Position numbers and translations under genes: made by a program
Assembly (NCBI RefSeq): GCF_008635795.1
Contig: NZ_VWRQ01000017.1
Location: forward strand, 99,207-163,206
From: Paenibacillus tepidiphilus
Lineage (GTDB): Bacteria > Bacillota > Bacilli > Paenibacillales > Paenibacillaceae
DNA: 64,000 nucleotides
Direction: 5' to 3'
Notes under the pieces: generated by a model
The model's database searches: none
What the model was told of the DNA's origin: nothing
Seen by the model: only the letters and a program-made list of their open reading frames with translations
Part shown: in pieces, positions 43,968 through 52,988 of the stretch
Position numbering within the stretch: position 1 is the first letter of the stretch
How the letters are laid out: each line of letters starts with the position of its first letter

Positions 43968-44734
43968 ACGACAAAGTGACTCCCCCAGAGTCCATGAATG
44001 AAGCAGTAAGCCTAATATGGGAATATCAACAAACGAAAGATAACGACATCGCTACAGAGCTGATTCACCGCTATGAGCCGATGGTCAAGATGGCTGCCGG
44101 CAAGATTGCCCGTAACCGTCCGGATCTCTACGAAGACCTGTATCAGGTCGGCCAGATGGCGCTAATCCGGCTGCTGCAGCAGTATGACATCAGCCTGGGC
44201 ATTCCGTTTGAGCCTTATGCGATGAAGAGCATGATCGGACATATGAAGAATTTCCTGCGCGATAAATCCTGGTATATCCAGGTGCCCAGAAGGATCAAGG
44301 AGAAGGGCGCGCTCGTTCAGCAAGCCATCGATGAGCTTACGATCCGGCTGGAGCGCTCACCGGCGGTGGACGAAATCGCCGAATACCTGGATCTGTCCGT
44401 TGAAGAAACGGTGGAGGTATTGGCTGGCAGGGAATGCTATCACTATGTATCGCTTGATTCGCCGCTTTCCCAGGAGGAGACCGGCGCTACGCTCGGCGAG
44501 CTGATCAGCTCGGATGCCAATGACTATGAGACAGTGGAGAAACGGATGGACCTTCAGCAGGCGCTGGGCCAGTTGAAGGAGCAGGAACAGCAGGTGCTGC
44601 TGCTGGCGTTCCAGGACGGCCAGTCGCAGCGTGCCATCGCCCAGAAGCTCGGTGTCTCGCAAATGAGCGTCTCCCGTATTCAGAAGCGGGCGACAGAGAA
44701 GCTCAAACAGATTATGGCGAACTCTTCCTACTAA
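43964..44734 (+). CDS. sigB: General stress sigma factor, SigB type
   Basis: A 256-residue group-3 sigma factor. Region 2 has DLYQVGQMALIRLLQQYD and PFEPYAMKSMIGHMKNFLRD; region 3 has VQQAIDELTIRLERSPAVDEIAEYLDLSVEE; region 4 has the HTH QSQRAIAQKLGVSQMSVSRIQKRA. Length and the RsbV-RsbW-sigma order match B. subtilis SigB (and resemble SigF). The upstream phosphatase, kinase and methyltransferase genes favour SigB over a sporulation sigma. A strong terminator follows. Confidence 0.92.
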   Translation: MNDKVTPPESMNEAVSLIWEYQQTKDNDIATELIHRYEPMVKMAAGKIARNRPDLYEDLYQVGQMALIRLLQQYDISLGIPFEPYAMKSMIGHMKNFLRDKSWYIQVPRRIKEKGALVQQAIDELTIRLERSPAVDEIAEYLDLSVEETVEVLAGRECYHYVSLDSPLSQEETGATLGELISSDANDYETVEKRMDLQQALGQLKEQEQQVLLLAFQDGQSQRAIAQKLGVSQMSVSRIQKRATEKLKQIMANSSY

Positions 44735-44755
44735 TGTTGAATTATTCCCGTATAT

Positions 44756-44797
44756 AAAAGGACATGCCCTGAACTGACGTAAGGGTATGTCCTTTTA
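44756..44797 (+). terminator. Terminator of the sigB operon
   Basis: AAAAGGACATGCCCT pairs with AGGGTATGTCCTTTT (one wobble) and continues in T; the A-rich left side may serve the opposite strand too. Confidence 0.85.
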
Positions 44798-44865
44798 TTG
44801 TGCGCGCAGCAACATACAAAATTGCGGTGTATATTAAACCATACACCGCTTTGAATGAGCATTAT

Positions 44866-45201
44866 TTAACTGTTGGCATCTATATACTTCTTGATCTCCC
44901 CGAGATATTCCCCGATGACCGGCACATCCAGGAAGAGGCTGAGAATGTAGCCCAGAAGACCGAGAATGACGAAGGTGCCCAGTGAAAGGCCGAGGCCCCG
45001 TGATATACCGGCTATCAGATTCGTCACAATCCGCTTCTTCGGATTCGTATAATTCTCCAAAATGTCTTTAAATTCGGACTTTTCCAAAGAATCGGCTATT
45101 TTGTCGAGCCGTTCATTTAAACGTTTGACTTCATGGCGCAGCTCGAAGGGATGCTCATCCACTTCATAAGCCTTGCCTTTCGTTCCGCCGGCTTCTCCCA
45201 T
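44866..45201 (-). CDS. DUF5665 small membrane protein
   Basis: A 111-residue protein with a polar helical N-terminus (VKRLNERLDKIADSLEKSEF), the conserved NPKKRIVTNLIAGISRGLG and one long hydrophobic helix (LSLGTFVILGLLGYILSLFL). This matches DUF5665 family proteins of bacilli. Function unknown. It lies downstream of the YtxH-like gene on the same strand, separated by a GC-rich hairpin. Confidence 0.75.
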   Translation of the reverse strand: MGEAGGTKGKAYEVDEHPFELRHEVKRLNERLDKIADSLEKSEFKDILENYTNPKKRIVTNLIAGISRGLGLSLGTFVILGLLGYILSLFLDVPVIGEYLGEIKKYIDANS

Positions 45202-45280
45202 AAGATGTCCCCGCTTTCCGCAGCCCCTTATACGGGCCTTAATGGAGGAGGGGGCCGCTTGCTGCGGCGCTCCTCATAGC

Positions 45281-45308
45281 GACAGCCAGCTGCAGCGAGC
45301 TGGCTGTC
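45281..45308. terminator. Hairpin between the YtxH-like and DUF5665 genes
   Basis: GACAGCCAGCT pairs perfectly with AGCTGGCTGTC. There is no T-run on either strand, so termination may be partial. Confidence 0.5.
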
Positions 45309-45342
45309 CGGTTCTGATTTGTACTTAAGCCGCTGTCAGCGC

Positions 45343-45846
45343 TTAGTAGGAGCTTTTGTAGGAGGAAGCTACTTCGTCCTTGGCGTCCTTGGCTTCGTCG
45401 GCTACCTTTTTGGAAGCATCCTTGGCTTCGTCAGCCACCTCTTGGGATGCATCCTTGACGTCGCTTGCTACTTCGCCGGAGGTTTCGCTCACGGTGTCGC
45501 CGATTTTTTTGCCGGTCTCCTGCAAGGTAGCAGCGATTTGCTGTTTGCTGTCGCTGACCGTGCTGAAGATATCGGAGGCCTTGGCCGAGACGGTGCTGGC
45601 CAGATCGGTAGCCTTTTCGCTGACCGTAGTAGCCAATGTCTTGGTCTTATCGGTTACGACACCGGCGACTTCCTTCGTCTTGTCCGTAGCCAGTGAGAGC
45701 TTGTCGGACAGGTCGCTGCGCATTTCACTGCCGGGCTTAGGTGCGAACAACAGAGCGGCAGCCGCGCCAAGCAAGCCTCCGATAAAAATACCCTTTAGAA
45801 AAGTGTTGCTGCTTTCAACCGGATGTTCCGTTTCTGCTTTATTCAT
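45343..45846 (-). CDS. YtxH-domain, LEA-like stress protein
   Basis: A 167-residue protein. The N-terminus has the YtxH glycine-rich membrane segment (FLKGIFIGGLLGAAAALLFAP) and KPGSEMRSDL; the remainder is a long amphipathic helix made of roughly 11-residue repeats rich in Lys, Asp, Ala (VADEAKDASKKVADEAKDA), resembling late-embryogenesis-abundant desiccation proteins. AAGGAG lies 9 bases before the ATG. YtxH-type genes are stress-induced in B. subtilis, matching the neighbourhood. Confidence 0.85.
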   Translation of the reverse strand: MNKAETEHPVESSNTFLKGIFIGGLLGAAAALLFAPKPGSEMRSDLSDKLSLATDKTKEVAGVVTDKTKTLATTVSEKATDLASTVSAKASDIFSTVSDSKQQIAATLQETGKKIGDTVSETSGEVASDVKDASQEVADEAKDASKKVADEAKDAKDEVASSYKSSY

Positions 45847-46141
45847 CACCAATCACTCCTTATGGAATATTATAGTCCCGGACTGGCGGCGGCCCCCCGG
45901 GAATGGGCTAATGGTTAGGTGTATTCCCCGTGGTCGCCGCCTTGTCAGGTTTCAGGAAAGCCTGAAGTATCTTACTTCGTATATAAACTTCGGCGTATGG
46001 CCTGAAACAGTAAAAGAGTATGGGAAAGAATGGCGGAGGCAGAAGCAGAGAACAAGATTATATATGCTGAAAGTATGCGTAAATAATGAATTGCGGGACT
46101 TTACAAACATCTGTAAATGGGATTGATCGAGCATGGATGAG

Positions 46142-47896
46142 CTATTCGCGCCGCAGTACCATAAATCCGAATGCCGGAAGGCTGAAGGAGAGCTTTCCTC
46201 CGCTTACGCTGCAACGTTCCCCTGACTGCACATCCACCCAGTCGCTTGCGTCTTCCGCTGCCGGAAGAGCACCTTTCACCGGAGCAGCGGAGCTGTTCAT
46301 CACAATAAGCAGATGCTCCTGTTCGTCCCAGCGGTCATAGGCCAGAAGAGCGGGCTCGCCGGGAAGCTCGCGGAATCGGATCCGGCTGCCGCGCAGGGCG
46401 GGATAAGCCTTACGCAAGGAGATGGCCCAGCGGTAGAAGGCCAGCAGCTCCTGGTCCTGCCGGTCTGGATTCCATTCCATGCACCGCCGGTTATCCGGAT
46501 CGTAGGCGCCTTCCATTCCGATTTCGTCCCCGTAATAAATACAAGGCGTGCCCTGGAAAGTCATGAGGTACAGCAGGGCAAGCCGGAGGCGCCGGACATC
46601 TCCGCCGCAGTGGGTCAGGAAGCGCTCGGTGTCGTGGCTATCGAGCAGATTGAAGGCGGATTCTGTAATTTGCTGCGGATAACGGGCCAGCATGCCCGAA
46701 ATGGCTTCGGAGAATTGCTTAGAATCCGTAGTTCCGCGGGCAAAGAAATTCAGCGCCAGATTGAGCAGCGGATAATTCATCACCGCATCAAACTGGTCCC
46801 CGGTCAGCCAAGGCAACGCATCATGCATGATTTCGCCGACGATAAAAGCATCAGGATTGCTCTCCTTAACCGCTTTGCGGAATTCTCTCCAGAACGAATG
46901 CGAGACCTCATTGGCCACATCCAGCCGCCAGCCATCAATGCCGACTTCCTGAATCCAGTAGCGGCCGACGCTGAGCAGGTACTCGCGTACTTCCGGATTC
47001 TCCGTATTGAATTTAGGCATAATCGGTTCGAAGGCGAAGGTATCATAGGTTGGGATACCGTCCTCGACGCGAGGCGGCCAATCCCGGACATGGAACCAGT
47101 TCGCATACTTCGAAGCCTGGCCGTTCTCCATCACATCCACATAGGGAGGGAAGGTATAGCCGCAGTGATTGAATACACCGTCCAGCAGCACACGGATTCC
47201 CCGCTCATGGCAGGCATCCACCAGCTTTTTCAGCGAAGCATTCGTTCCGAAATGGGGGTCAACCTTGAAATAATCGCGCGTATCGTACTTATGGTTGGTT
47301 GTCGCTTCGAATACCGGCGTGAAATAAATTGCATTGATGCCAAGCGCGTTCAGGTAATCCAGGTGCTCCAGCACACCCTGCAGATCGCCTCCGAAGAAAT
47401 TACGGGGAGTAGGAACCCCGCCCCAAGGTTCGGCATTCTCCGGACTGAGCGAAGGATCGCCATTCGCGAACCGCTCCGGGAAGATTTGATAGAACACCGC
47501 ATCCTTCACCCATTCCGGCATCAGATGCACGTCCTCGCGGTTCAGGAAGGGAAAGTCGAACAATCCCTCGTAAATAATAGCCGGAGGAGCATCGAAGAAG
47601 CCTTTTTCAAGATAATAGAGAGCCTCATCTTCATTATGCAGCGCAAAATAGTACGCCAGCCTGCGGTACTTAGGCTGCACCGCAGCCTGCCAGTAATCAT
47701 ACTGGGCGTCGGAAGCCAGCAGCTCCATCGGCTGTACGCCATGCGTGTGGTCCCAGCCGTATTTGTCGCCGTGGACCAGATCCACCCGGGCGACATTGCC
47801 GCGCCCCGTTCTCAGCCTGATGTGGAGCGTGGCCTCGTCATAAGCGTAGGACCAGTTCTGGCCCATGCGGTGATACACACTATCCTTCTGAATCAT
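46142..47896 (-). CDS. GH13 cyclomaltodextrinase / neopullulanase
   Basis: A 584-residue cytoplasmic alpha-glucan hydrolase. An N-terminal CBM34-like domain (about 1-120) precedes the GH13 barrel with INAIYFTPVFEA, DGVFNHCG, nucleophile Asp in GWRLDVANEV, acid Glu in VGEIMHD and transition-state Asp in LLDSHDTERF, then a C-terminal beta domain. The N-domain plus MPKFNTENPEVREYL is typical of cyclomaltodextrinase, neopullulanase and maltogenic amylase, which degrade cyclodextrins, pullulan or maltodextrin inside the cell. The ATG at 47896 has AAAGGATGGAG upstream. A terminator sits in its leader. Confidence 0.92.
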   Translation of the reverse strand: MIQKDSVYHRMGQNWSYAYDEATLHIRLRTGRGNVARVDLVHGDKYGWDHTHGVQPMELLASDAQYDYWQAAVQPKYRRLAYYFALHNEDEALYYLEKGFFDAPPAIIYEGLFDFPFLNREDVHLMPEWVKDAVFYQIFPERFANGDPSLSPENAEPWGGVPTPRNFFGGDLQGVLEHLDYLNALGINAIYFTPVFEATTNHKYDTRDYFKVDPHFGTNASLKKLVDACHERGIRVLLDGVFNHCGYTFPPYVDVMENGQASKYANWFHVRDWPPRVEDGIPTYDTFAFEPIMPKFNTENPEVREYLLSVGRYWIQEVGIDGWRLDVANEVSHSFWREFRKAVKESNPDAFIVGEIMHDALPWLTGDQFDAVMNYPLLNLALNFFARGTTDSKQFSEAISGMLARYPQQITESAFNLLDSHDTERFLTHCGGDVRRLRLALLYLMTFQGTPCIYYGDEIGMEGAYDPDNRRCMEWNPDRQDQELLAFYRWAISLRKAYPALRGSRIRFRELPGEPALLAYDRWDEQEHLLIVMNSSAAPVKGALPAAEDASDWVDVQSGERCSVSGGKLSFSLPAFGFMVLRRE

Positions 47897-47930
47897 GATT
47901 GTACTCCATCCTTTCACGGCAACGGGAACG

Positions 47931-47969
47931 CAAAAAAGGCCCAACCCCATTGTGACGAGGTTGAACCTT
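47931..47969 (-). terminator. Terminator within the GH13 leader (possible attenuator)
   Basis: On the minus strand AAGGTTCAACC pairs with GGTTGGGCCTT (two G-U pairs) and is followed by six T, ending 35 bases before the GH13 start codon. No minus-strand gene lies upstream, so it would stop GH13 transcription unless relieved. Confidence 0.6.
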
Positions 47970-48209
47970 GACGGTTACATTGCCTTTGAATTTGATTGCA
48001 TCATATCATGCGGATGCCGGAAGAAGCAAGCGGCAAATGCGGCTCCGGCATGCTCCTGCCCACGGATTGCCAGGCGCCTGGAGGCTGATTGACAGCAAAA
48101 GGAAGAGGGTAAGAAATACATAATTCAAGCGCCATCCCATCACGAATGGATGAGCAAGGTTCCCGTAATCACGGGGAAAGGCCCAAACATCTTTGGAGGT
48201 GCAATAACT

Positions 48210-48929
48210 ATGATTAAAATCGTTACGTCAGCGGAACGTCATACATCGAATAGAGATTGGATCCACAGTGAGTTCAGCTTTTCCTTTGCCGATTACGACG
48301 ATCCCAGCAATGCGCACTTCGGGGCGCTGCTCGCCCACAATGACAATGAACTGAAGCCGGAGCAGGGGATGCATGAGCATCCGCATCATGATCTGGAGAT
48401 TATCACTTATGTGATCTCAGGCGTGCTGAAGCATCAGGATGACCTGGGCAACCATGCCGATCTGCAGGCAGGCAGTGTGCAGGTGATGACGGCCGGTACG
48501 GGCATCAACCATTCCGAGACCAATCCTTCACCCGGCGAGCAGGCCCGGTTCCTGCAGATGTGGCTGCTGCCCGACAGGCCGGGACTTGCGCCCAAGTGGG
48601 ACGCGAAGTATTACCCCCGCGATTTCAAAATCAATACGCTGCTTCCGGTAGCTTCCGGCAGCGATATCGAAGGGGCGCTTGCGCTGCATGAAGATGTTAC
48701 GGTCTACCTTTCCGCGCTGGAGTCGAACCGTGAGCTGCAGTACCAGCAGCGCGAGGACCGGCGTACGCATCTGTACCTGATCTCCGGCAACCTGGAGCTC
48801 TCTTGTGAGGATGGCGTATTTCATTTGCAGCCCGGCGATGCAGCACGAATTCGCGGATGCAGCGGAATGAAGCTTAAAGGGACCGGCAGCGAGGGCGAAG
48901 CTGAGCTGGTACTGATTGATCTGCCGTGA
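48210..48929 (+). CDS. Pirin family protein (YhhW/quercetin dioxygenase-like)
   Basis: A 239-residue two-cupin pirin. The metal site is visible in GMHEHPHHDLEIITYV (three His) and GTGINHSETN. The YhhW-like shorter length lacks extra insertions. Such proteins can act as quercetin 2,3-dioxygenases or redox-linked regulators. The ATG at 48210 has TTGGAGGTG upstream. The leader (47970-48209) contains several GC-rich hairpins of unknown function. Confidence 0.9.
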   Translation: MIKIVTSAERHTSNRDWIHSEFSFSFADYDDPSNAHFGALLAHNDNELKPEQGMHEHPHHDLEIITYVISGVLKHQDDLGNHADLQAGSVQVMTAGTGINHSETNPSPGEQARFLQMWLLPDRPGLAPKWDAKYYPRDFKINTLLPVASGSDIEGALALHEDVTVYLSALESNRELQYQQREDRRTHLYLISGNLELSCEDGVFHLQPGDAARIRGCSGMKLKGTGSEGEAELVLIDLP

Positions 48930-48950
48930 TTACGGCACCCGTTACCATAG

Positions 48951-49010
48951 CAGGAGCCCGGAACCTGCGGACATCGTGGCGATGAACCGCAGGCTGCCGG
49001 GCTCCTCCTG
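48951..49010. terminator. Terminator between pirin and YfkK-like genes
   Basis: CAGGAGCCCGG pairs with CCGGGCTCCTCCTG, with an inner CCTGCGG/CCGCAGG stem, between convergent genes. Confidence 0.75.
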
Positions 49011-49026
49011 TCTTTCTGAAGGAAAA

Positions 49027-49251
49027 CTATGATTTACGCAGCCGGCCCAGCTCGGACACAAGCGCCTCCACCTGCGAGATGCTGAGCTTATCGCTTCCCA
49101 TGGCTACCTCATAGATATCGAGCAGATCCTCATAATTATCCACCGAGAAAGCGGAGGCTTGCATGGCCGCTGCGCTTGCCATCTTGAGCTTGCTCTTGAT
49201 GCCTTCGATCATATACTCTACATTGGCTTGACTGGGCTGTGACAAATCCAT
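49027..49251 (-). CDS. DUF1128 protein (YfkK-like)
   Basis: A 74-residue helical protein matching B. subtilis YfkK/DUF1128: ANVEYMIEGIKSKLKMASAAAM, then FSVDNYEDLLDIYEVAMGSDKLS and ISQVEALVSELGRLR. GAGAGGA precedes the ATG. Soluble, no cysteines. Function unknown. Confidence 0.88.
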   Translation of the reverse strand: MDLSQPSQANVEYMIEGIKSKLKMASAAAMQASAFSVDNYEDLLDIYEVAMGSDKLSISQVEALVSELGRLRKS

Positions 49252-49432
49252 GGATCGAACCCGTCCTCTCTGTCTTTTGATTCACACATTTTATCACGTA
49301 CTGGCCGGTAAAAGAAATAAGCTTCGAACCCGCCGGCACTTTACAGGACAAATTTGTAGGGATAGGGCATGGCATGGTAAATTAAAGGCAATCAGCGGAC
49401 AGCTGTGACGACAGGCAAAGGAGCGGGGGAAT

Positions 49433-49960
49433 TTGGCGATCAGGGAACAGGAGAGCAGAAAACGGATCAAAATGAATGCCGACGGACTGACCGCTTTCTT
49501 TGCAGAGATTGCGGCCAGTCACCCGGCAGGTGAGATTACCTTTCTGTGTATCGGAACAGACCGTTCCACCGGCGATGCACTGGGTCCGCTAACCGGAACC
49601 AGGCTGATCGAGCTGGGCTTTGCGAATGTGGTAGGCACCCTGCCGGAACCGTGCGACGCCAATAATCTTGCAGAGCGGATTGCCGGAATTCCGGCGGAGC
49701 AGATTATTATCGCTATCGATGCGTGCTTGGGACCGCCCGCCGCATTAGGCTGCTATTTCGCCGCGAAGGAGCCGCTGCATCCGGCGCAATCGGTCGGTCT
49801 GGCCCTGCCGGCAGTGGGCAACTACAGCCTGGCGGCGATTGTGGACGTGCATGGGCCGCGTCCCTACCGGACCCTGCAGACCACGCCGCTCCACCGCGTT
49901 ATGGTGATGGCCCAGGAGATCGCGCAGGCCGCGGCCAGCGGCTTTGGCATGGCGTTGTAA
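49433..49960 (+). CDS. yyaC: YyaC-like spore protein (GPR-related fold)
   Basis: A 175-residue protein of the spore-protease-like YyaC family: ITFLCIGTDRSTGDALGPL, LPEPCDANNL, IIAIDACLG and PAVGNYSLAAIVDV. The fold is shared with hydrogenase-maturation and GPR proteases, with Asp residues at equivalent positions. Start is TTG, 9 bases after AAAGGAG; an internal ATG at 49472 lacks a site. It is a sporulation-associated gene, supporting a spore-forming host. Confidence 0.85.
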   Translation: MAIREQESRKRIKMNADGLTAFFAEIAASHPAGEITFLCIGTDRSTGDALGPLTGTRLIELGFANVVGTLPEPCDANNLAERIAGIPAEQIIIAIDACLGPPAALGCYFAAKEPLHPAQSVGLALPAVGNYSLAAIVDVHGPRPYRTLQTTPLHRVMVMAQEIAQAAASGFGMAL

Positions 49961-50031
49961 ATGGTTTCAACCAGACGGCGTTTGGCTTAATAATACACAT
50001 ATAAGCACTACATAGAAGGAAGGTAACCGCT

Positions 50032-50817
50032 ATGGAAAGTATCCGCTGTGAAGGAAGCAATATTTGTTACAACGATCAGGGCCAGGGGGAAGTGATCCTG
50101 CTGCTCCACGGCTTCTGCGGAAGCTCGGATTATTGGGAGCGGGTTGTCCCTTACTTGAGCAGGGGCTGCCGTGTCATTACTCCGGATTTGCGCGGGCATG
50201 GAGCATCGGATGCTCCACTCGGGCCATATAGCATCGATCAGATGGCCGATGATGTACTTTCCTTGCTGGAGCACCTTGAAATCCCGCAGTGTTATCTGCT
50301 CGGCCACTCGCTGGGAGGCTATATTGCGTTGTCGTTCGCCCAGCGGCATCCTTCCCGGCTGAAAGGCTTCGGGCTTATCCATTCCACCGGCTATCCGGAC
50401 AGCGAGGAAGCGAGGGAGAAGCGCTTAAAGAGTGTGACTACCATTCAAAATGAAGGTATCACAGCTTTCGTGGATGGCCTGATTCCTGCGCTGTTCGCTC
50501 CGGGAGCCGCACCGCAGCACTTGGTGCGGGCCAAGGAGATCGGCTACCGTACGCCGCCGCAGGGCGCAATCGGCGCAGCGCTGGCCATGCGGGAACGCCC
50601 GGACCGCCGCGATGTCATCTCGGCAACGGCGCTGCCGGTGCTGCTCGTGGCCGGTACAGAGGATAGCGTGGTGTCTGCCGAGCGGACCTTTACCTCCGAT
50701 AAAGCCAACGTAACAAAGGCAACCATAGCCGGAGCGGGGCACATGAGTATGTTTGAAGCGCCTGAACGGCTATCCGAGATCATTAAGGATTTTGTGGCTG
50801 AATCCAGCAGGAAATGA
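50032..50817 (+). CDS. Alpha/beta hydrolase
   Basis: A 261-residue alpha/beta-hydrolase. The catalytic Ser is in LLGHSLGGYIA, the Asp in AGTEDSVVS and the His in AGHMSMFE. The oxyanion segment LLLHGFCGS and DLRGHGASDAP are typical of esterases and haloperoxidase-like enzymes. GAAGGAAGG precedes the ATG. The gene is transcribed alone, ending in a strong terminator. Substrate unknown. Confidence 0.9.
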   Translation: MESIRCEGSNICYNDQGQGEVILLLHGFCGSSDYWERVVPYLSRGCRVITPDLRGHGASDAPLGPYSIDQMADDVLSLLEHLEIPQCYLLGHSLGGYIALSFAQRHPSRLKGFGLIHSTGYPDSEEAREKRLKSVTTIQNEGITAFVDGLIPALFAPGAAPQHLVRAKEIGYRTPPQGAIGAALAMRERPDRRDVISATALPVLLVAGTEDSVVSAERTFTSDKANVTKATIAGAGHMSMFEAPERLSEIIKDFVAESSRK

Positions 50818-50844
50818 TTTCCTGACGGGGGTATTCAGAGCAAG

Positions 50845-50886
50845 CAAGAGGCAGCATTCCGCCAACCGGCGGATGCTGCCTCTTTG
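50845..50886. terminator. Terminator between hydrolase and MFS genes
   Basis: CAAGAGGCAGCAT pairs with ATGCTGCCTCTTTG, with inner CCGCC/GGCGG, between convergent genes. Confidence 0.85.
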
Positions 50887-50908
50887 CTGTGTTTACGGCT
50901 GCTTCGGG

Positions 50909-52195
50909 CTACTGAAACTTGCGGATCGCCGGAACGCACAGTACCAGTGCGATGCAAGCCATGCCGAGGCCGGAGAAAATAGCGATGGTCGGGATGCCCC
51001 CGATCCAGTCGGCGAGCCAGCCCACCAGTATATATCCGACCGGCAGCAGGGCGAAGGACCCGAACAGGTCCAGACTCGCTACGCGCCCGAAGGCTTCCTT
51101 CGGCACAAGATCCTGGAGGCTGATCTCCCAGATCAGCCCAAAGATCATCAGGCCGAATCCCTCCAGCGCGAACAGCGCCACAGCGCTGGCCGGGCCGGGG
51201 GCGAACGGCAGCAGAAGCAAAGCAGCCCCGCTTACAAGGGCTCCGCCGTAAGCCATAATTCCGCGGTGCCGCCATTTCTTCCTCATGCCATAGATTAATC
51301 CGGCCAGGATCGCCCCGACGCCGGAGAAAGTCACGGCCAGCCCATAGACATATGGCTCCCAGCCGTGATGGACCTTGAACAGCCACGGGAGCAGGATGCT
51401 GCTGATCCCCGAGTAGCAGATGTTGACAAAGCAGAAGGCGAGAATGGTGATCCAGAGCCAGGGGTTGCTGCGCAATATGGAAATGCCTTCCTTAAAGTCG
51501 GCTTTCCAGTCCGAATGAGCGGTGACCGGGACCGCCTGAGACGATGTTTCGGTCCTGACGGCGGATAACAGCACCTTGCGCAGATAGATCAGGCATATCA
51601 GCGACAGAAGATATGTAAGGGCATCAAGGCCAAAGCCGAAGCCGGCCGAGAGATGGGTGATGAGCAGGCCGCCGAGTGAGGGGCCGACCAGACGGATGGT
51701 CTGCAGACTCATCTGCGAAAGCGAGTTGGCGGCTACCCGGATTTCAGGTGTGAATACGGAGGCCTGAACTGCCGAATAGGCTGGGCGGAATAACCCGTCG
51801 AAGAGGCCGTACATAGCGATCAGAATGTACAGCATGGGAATGGTCAGTATATCCGACAGAGCAAGCGCTGCAATGGTCGCCATCACCGCGAAGCGGGCGA
51901 TATCGGCGGTCATCATAATCTTGACCCGGTCATAGCGGTCAACGATATGGCCTGATATGGGCAGCATGATGACATTGGGCAGCATATAGACCGCCATAAC
52001 CATACCCATGATAGCGGTGGAGCCGGTAAGAGTGTACACCAGCACCGGAAGAATAACCATAGTCACCGAGCTGCCGAGGAAGGAGATGATGTGGCCCAGC
52101 CACAAATAAGGGAAGGCCTTGGACTTGGCGAACGGCTCGGCGAATTCCCGCAGGGGACTTCTCCTCTCCGGTTTGGAGGAAGCGGCAGGAATCAT
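50909..52195 (-). CDS. MFS transporter, macrolide-efflux type
   Basis: A 428-residue major facilitator with about twelve helices; the loop GHIVDRYDRVKIMMTADIARF is the MFS motif A region, and the overall pattern (YLWLGHIISFLGSSVTMVIL, PSLGGLLI) resembles MefA/enterobactin-exporter-like efflux pumps. Its ATG follows the upstream regulator stop directly (TAA ATG), with GGAGGTGA inside the regulator, so the two form an operon. The regulator probably controls it. Substrate unknown. Confidence 0.88.
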   Translation of the reverse strand: MIPAASSKPERRSPLREFAEPFAKSKAFPYLWLGHIISFLGSSVTMVILPVLVYTLTGSTAIMGMVMAVYMLPNVIMLPISGHIVDRYDRVKIMMTADIARFAVMATIAALALSDILTIPMLYILIAMYGLFDGLFRPAYSAVQASVFTPEIRVAANSLSQMSLQTIRLVGPSLGGLLITHLSAGFGFGLDALTYLLSLICLIYLRKVLLSAVRTETSSQAVPVTAHSDWKADFKEGISILRSNPWLWITILAFCFVNICYSGISSILLPWLFKVHHGWEPYVYGLAVTFSGVGAILAGLIYGMRKKWRHRGIMAYGGALVSGAALLLLPFAPGPASAVALFALEGFGLMIFGLIWEISLQDLVPKEAFGRVASLDLFGSFALLPVGYILVGWLADWIGGIPTIAIFSGLGMACIALVLCVPAIRKFQ

Positions 52196-52744
52196 TTAAG
52201 GGCTCACCTCCGGATCTATGGACGGATCAGCGGGGAAGAGACGGCCGATGACCAGTTCCAGGCCATATTCTGCGCCGTCGGTGGCCTTCGATTCCCAGGA
52301 GACGATCAATTCTAGCATTTCCCGGCGAAAATCAGCCAATTCTTCGGGTGCCAGCATCAATCTGGTCGTAAAGTGCTCAACCTTATGCTCTGGCGCAAAA
52401 TGAAAGCCGGTTAATTGTTCCGAGCGGAACTGCGTCGCCACGGAGCGGTAGAACTTCTGGACAATGCCGCCGCTCGTATCGGTACGGACCAGTTCTAGAA
52501 GCCCGCCTTCGAGCAGCTTCATCATGTGGTAATGCACATTACCCGGGGTTTTGCCCAGCTTCCCGGCTACTTGCTTGGAGGTCAGCGGCTCAGCCGATAG
52601 CGTATGCATAATCTTGATTCGCAGCGCGCTCTCCAGCAGCTTGCCCTGTTCCGGAGTAATCTGAAGAGCTTCTGGAAATCTGTCGGGCGGTGTAGGGGAA
52701 ACCGTGGGAACCGATGGTACCGGATATTCTGGCGGGTTGGTCAT
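52196..52744 (-). CDS. ArsR/HTH_20-type winged-helix regulator
   Basis: A 182-residue protein. A proline-rich N-terminus precedes a winged HTH (about 40-100: LRIKIMHTLSAEPLTSKQVAGKLGKTPGNVHYHMMKL), typical of the HTH_20/ArsR-like group, and a C-terminal helical effector domain. AAGGAGG precedes the ATG. It is cotranscribed with the MFS pump and is probably its local repressor. A direct repeat just upstream is a candidate operator. Confidence 0.88.
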   Translation of the reverse strand: MTNPPEYPVPSVPTVSPTPPDRFPEALQITPEQGKLLESALRIKIMHTLSAEPLTSKQVAGKLGKTPGNVHYHMMKLLEGGLLELVRTDTSGGIVQKFYRSVATQFRSEQLTGFHFAPEHKVEHFTTRLMLAPEELADFRREMLELIVSWESKATDGAEYGLELVIGRLFPADPSIDPEVSP

Positions 52745-52780
52745 TTCGGGAACCTCCTTTTTTGGACAGCATTAACGATT

Positions 52781-52810
52781 TGTATTTCAGATCAATCTGT
52801 ATTCCAGATC
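52781..52810. promoter_or_regulatory. Direct repeat before the regulator-MFS operon
   Basis: TGTATTTCAGATC (52781-52793) and TGTATTCCAGATC (52798-52810) match at 12 of 13 positions with a 17-bp period, in the expected promoter zone of the minus-strand operon. Confidence 0.5.
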
Positions 52811-52988
52811 GGATGTACAGAGTATAGAACAATGCCTGCTTTGGGTCAAGGAGAAAAATAGTACCTTGACCGCATCAAATTGTTGCTTTGCACCATCTAT
52901 TTGCGAGTAAGGCTGGAGACGTCCGCACCTACATCCCTTTTCCGTGAACAGGCCGACCAACAGTGCAGTCCGGCTAATCAATCCTATT

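Noticed and set aside
45380..46126. 248-residue plus-strand frame opposite the YtxH-like gene
   Set aside because: It is the complement of the LEA-like repeats, without start signals or family features.
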